Source: Bacillota bacterium
GTDB lineage: Bacteria > Bacillota > Clostridia > Clostridiales > Clostridiaceae
Assembly: GCA_023427705.1 (NCBI GenBank)
Contig: JAEZAL010000177.1
Location: 1-8,541, forward strand
DNA length: 8,541 nucleotides
Reading direction: 5' to 3'
Part shown: positions 6,199 through 8,541 of the stretch, in pieces
How positions within the stretch are numbered: the stretch's first letter is position 1
Layout: each line of letters opens with the position of its first letter
Position numbers and translations under genes: made by a program
The notes under the pieces: model-generated
The model's database searches: none
Told to the model about the DNA's origin: nothing
Seen by the model: only the letters and a program-made list of their open reading frames with translations

Positions 6199-7824
6199 TC
6201 ACCCCTCTTGAAAATAGACTTTAATTTTACTATCCAATTCTATATTAATTAATTTATTCATTTCATTATCAATATATGGATAATCACTTCTGTAATGTGA
6301 GCCTCTACTTTCTTTTCTAAAATCAATAGCTAATAATATTGCTTTTGATAACAATAAATAATTAAGCAATCTGAAAGAGTACCTAATATCTTGATTATTA
6401 ATTATTTTTTCATAATTAATATTTTTTTCTATTTCATTTAAATCTGCAATAGCATTATTAATACCTTTTTGATTTTTCTCAATCATTGCATTAGCAAACA
6501 TAATTTTTTGTATTTTTTTTATTAATGTTTTAGCCTCTTTTATATTAAAAACTTCAAAGTCTATCTCGTTTATTCTATTCTCTCTAATTTCCTTAGCATA
6601 TTTACTAGCATTATTACCAGCAATTATTCCAAAGACTAAACCATTTGCTGTTGATAATCCACCTATTCTATCAGCACCATGCATACCACCTGTACATTCT
6701 CCTGCAGCATATAATCCATTAACATTTGTTTCTGCATTTGAGTTAATATATATTCCACCATTTGCCGCATGAAAAAATATACCTATATTTATATCATCAT
6801 CCATAGTTAGTTTTTTATTTTCTTCTAACCATTTAAAATAAACTTTAATAAACTCTGGGGGATTATTTTTAAGTTCTTTTTTATACTTTATTTTTACCCC
6901 TCTTTCATCTTTTAGAAACTCTTTAAAAATAGCATAATCAATATCTTTAGAATATAATCTAGATGTAAAAGGTCCATATGTTGATCTTAAATTTAATTTT
7001 TCCTCTATATTATTAATATTCCTAAAAACACTTTCACCATTAGTATTTGTGGCTTCAATATATTTGAAGGTTTTTTCATTAAAAATAGTTTTAAACCTAG
7101 GAGTGACATAACCTGGCATCATTTGCATAAATTCTAAATTGGTTAATTTGCAACCAGCCTTTAATCCTAATGCTTGTCCGCTACCTGTAATATCACTTGT
7201 ATTTAGACTATACTTAAATAACCCTCCAATTCCACCACTTGCTATAATTAAAGCTTTACAACTTATAAACTCTAAATTATTTTCAGAATTTATTATTACT
7301 ACACCTTTAACTTGATTTTCAGTTTTAACTATATCTATAACTTCTGAAAAAGGATATTTTATTATATTTTCATTATTCAAAAGTTTTTCAAAGACTTTTT
7401 TACCACTATTGGTAATTAATTCATCCCACTTTCTTTTCTTATAATCAAAACAAGGGATAAACTCTTTTTCATCTTCATTCTCAGGCTGTATTAATTTTAT
7501 GCCCATTTTTATTAACTCTTCTTTTGATGAGTTTATATTCTTAACAAATGTTTTTACCAAATTCTCATCTACTACGTTACAGCCCACTCTTATTATTGTA
7601 TTTATTAAATCCTCTTCATCTTTCTCATCCTCTGGGCTTACCATACCAAATCCCCAAGTACCTGGATAAAAACTAGAGCCAGATAAAATATTTGAACTAC
7701 TTGCAATTATTACCTTACTCCCATTATTTGAAGCTTGAATTGCAGCCATAACGCCTGCAATTCCAGCTCCCATTATAAAAACATCACATTCTCTATTTTT
7801 TTTTAATTTAACTTTATATTTCAT
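6199..7824 (-). CDS. FAD-dependent oxidoreductase of the fumarate reductase/L-aspartate oxidase flavoprotein family
   Basis: A soluble flavoprotein of 541 aa. GAGIAG (19-24) in DVFIMGAGIAGVMAA is the FAD ADP-binding fold; SGSSFYPGTWGFG (48-60) replaces the segment that carries the covalent-FAD histidine in respiratory FrdA/SdhA, so FAD should be non-covalent. IIASGGIGG (193-201), FFHAANGGIYI with His352, GLYAAGECTGGMHGADRIGG (370-389) and the C-terminal RKESRGSHYRSDYP (503-516) are family hallmarks. The region usually reading VQFHPT reads MQMMPG (233-238), so one dicarboxylate-binding histidine is absent and the substrate is probably not fumarate or aspartate. No membrane span or secretion signal is visible. 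The ATG at 7824 is preferred and overlaps the nanA stop by 11 nt; no start has a good ribosome binding site, and a GTG at 7842 would add six residues. Its place inside the operon implies redox chemistry on a sialic-acid-related compound; the substrate is unknown. Confidence 0.88.
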   Translation of the reverse strand: MKYKVKLKKNRECDVFIMGAGIAGVMAAIQASNNGSKVIIASSSNILSGSSFYPGTWGFGMVSPEDEKDEEDLINTIIRVGCNVVDENLVKTFVKNINSSKEELIKMGIKLIQPENEDEKEFIPCFDYKKRKWDELITNSGKKVFEKLLNNENIIKYPFSEVIDIVKTENQVKGVVIINSENNLEFISCKALIIASGGIGGLFKYSLNTSDITGSGQALGLKAGCKLTNLEFMQMMPGYVTPRFKTIFNEKTFKYIEATNTNGESVFRNINNIEEKLNLRSTYGPFTSRLYSKDIDYAIFKEFLKDERGVKIKYKKELKNNPPEFIKVYFKWLEENKKLTMDDDINIGIFFHAANGGIYINSNAETNVNGLYAAGECTGGMHGADRIGGLSTANGLVFGIIAGNNASKYAKEIRENRINEIDFEVFNIKEAKTLIKKIQKIMFANAMIEKNQKGINNAIADLNEIEKNINYEKIINNQDIRYSFRLLNYLLLSKAILLAIDFRKESRGSHYRSDYPYIDNEMNKLINIELDSKIKVYFQEG

Positions 7825-8541
7825 CCAAGAATTCAACACCACTTATATTGTAAGTTTCTTTTAATTTCTTAAGACCTTCTCTAAAGTCTGCTTCTTGAGC
7901 TTCAGATAAGTTCTCAAATGGACTTCGGCAATATCCTGCATTTATTCCTCTAAATCTTAAAATAGCTTTCATTCCTGCATAGAAAGATGGTAATTGTAAA
8001 CAGTACATAATAATTTCTATAGCTTGTCTTTGAAGTCTAGTAGCTTCATCTATTTCCTTATTATCAACTGCATTCTTTATATTTATAAATAATTCAGGCA
8101 TTATGTTATAGAAAGATCCTATTATTCCATCTGATCCAGCTAATAATCCTGAAACAGCCATTTCATCTGCTCCTGAATATACTAAGAAATCTTCTCCAAC
8201 TTCATCTTTAATTTGTGTTATTTCATAGTGTGATAAAGCAGTATATTTTATTCCTTTAACATTTTCAATAGCTGCTAATCTCTTTATAGCATTCATTCCT
8301 AATAATCCAGCTAAAGGAACATTATAAACTATCATTGGTAAACTACATGCATTTGCAATTTCAGTGTAATATTTCACAATTTGATTTTCGTTAAATTTCC
8401 AATAGAAAGGAGGTACACTTGAAATTCCATCTGCCCCTACACTCTCAGCATGTTTAGCTAAATCTATAGATAATTTAGTACCTATAGCACCTACATGAAC
8501 TACAACTGGAACTCTTCCTTTATTTTCATCAATTACAATTT
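7814..8541 (-). CDS. nanA: N-acetylneuraminate lyase (partial, N-terminus outside window)
   Basis: It cleaves N-acetylneuraminate to ManNAc and pyruvate by a class I aldolase mechanism, in the cytoplasm. The frame stays open to the right edge; the visible part (about 241 aa) begins IVIDENKGRVPVVVHVGAIGT and lacks roughly the first 45-50 residues of a 290-aa enzyme, including the GSTGE-type motif. Visible signatures are VPPFYWKFN, MIVYNVPLAG with the catalytic Tyr, GIKYT with the Schiff-base Lys (codon 8246-8248), YSGADE in the substrate-binding loop, and LLAGSDGIIGSFYN. The YSGADE/GSFYNIM pattern is that of sialate lyase rather than dihydrodipicolinate synthase, and the nanE-nanK neighbourhood agrees. 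A GTG at 8377 is internal: upstream codons read through FYWKFNENQI in the same frame, so it is not the start. It is the first operon gene seen here; transporter, regulator and promoter would lie to the right. Confidence 0.95.
   Translation of the reverse strand, partial: IVIDENKGRVPVVVHVGAIGTKLSIDLAKHAESVGADGISSVPPFYWKFNENQIVKYYTEIANACSLPMIVYNVPLAGLLGMNAIKRLAAIENVKGIKYTALSHYEITQIKDEVGEDFLVYSGADEMAVSGLLAGSDGIIGSFYNIMPELFINIKNAVDNKEIDEATRLQRQAIEIIMYCLQLPSFYAGMKAILRFRGINAGYCRSPFENLSEAQEADFREGLKKLKETYNISGVEFLDEI

Noticed and set aside
7814..8377. nanA starting at an internal GTG (8377)
   Set aside because: The same frame remains open to the window edge and encodes conserved lyase residues upstream, so the gene is truncated by the window, not short.

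Overview
The window is very AT-rich, with A/T-loaded codons, strong GGAGG-type ribosome binding sites, a T-box leader and clostridial versions of the sialic-acid genes. It fits a low-GC Firmicute of the Clostridium sensu stricto type; the species cannot be named from this sequence. All supported genes lie on the minus strand.

Layout, read 5'->3' on the minus strand from the right edge: an N-acetylneuraminate lyase gene (nanA, N-terminus cut by the window edge) is followed by a fumarate reductase/aspartate oxidase-like flavoprotein, two tandem carbohydrate-esterase-family-7 paralogues, nanE (ManNAc-6-P epimerase) and nanK (ROK-family ManNAc kinase). Gaps or overlaps of -11, 4, 1, 42 and -4 nt indicate one operon, and a GC-rich hairpin plus T-run at 2449-2478 closes it. 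The core pathway is Neu5Ac -> ManNAc + pyruvate (NanA), ManNAc -> ManNAc-6-P (NanK), ManNAc-6-P -> GlcNAc-6-P (NanE). The esterases are best read as removing O-acetyl groups from sialic acids before lysis. The flavoprotein has no standard place in the pathway and is the most open functional question.

A gene-free stretch of about 220 nt (2228-2448) separates the nan operon from the next unit. That unit starts with a near-consensus promoter (2199-2227) and an Asp-specific T-box leader carrying two successive antiterminator/terminator modules behind a single Stem I. It controls a 428-residue archaeal-type aspartyl-tRNA synthetase (533-1819), followed by a perfect-stem terminator at 449-500. At the left edge, a 47-residue single-span membrane protein (53-196) with a strong ribosome binding site was found by direct reading.

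Main points for a second look: the second esterase has lost its nucleophilic serine (Gly182) while keeping the Asp and His of the triad; the flavoprotein lacks the family's 'QFHP' active-site histidine; the T-box has duplicated decision modules; and an unstudied membrane microprotein sits beside the synthetase gene.
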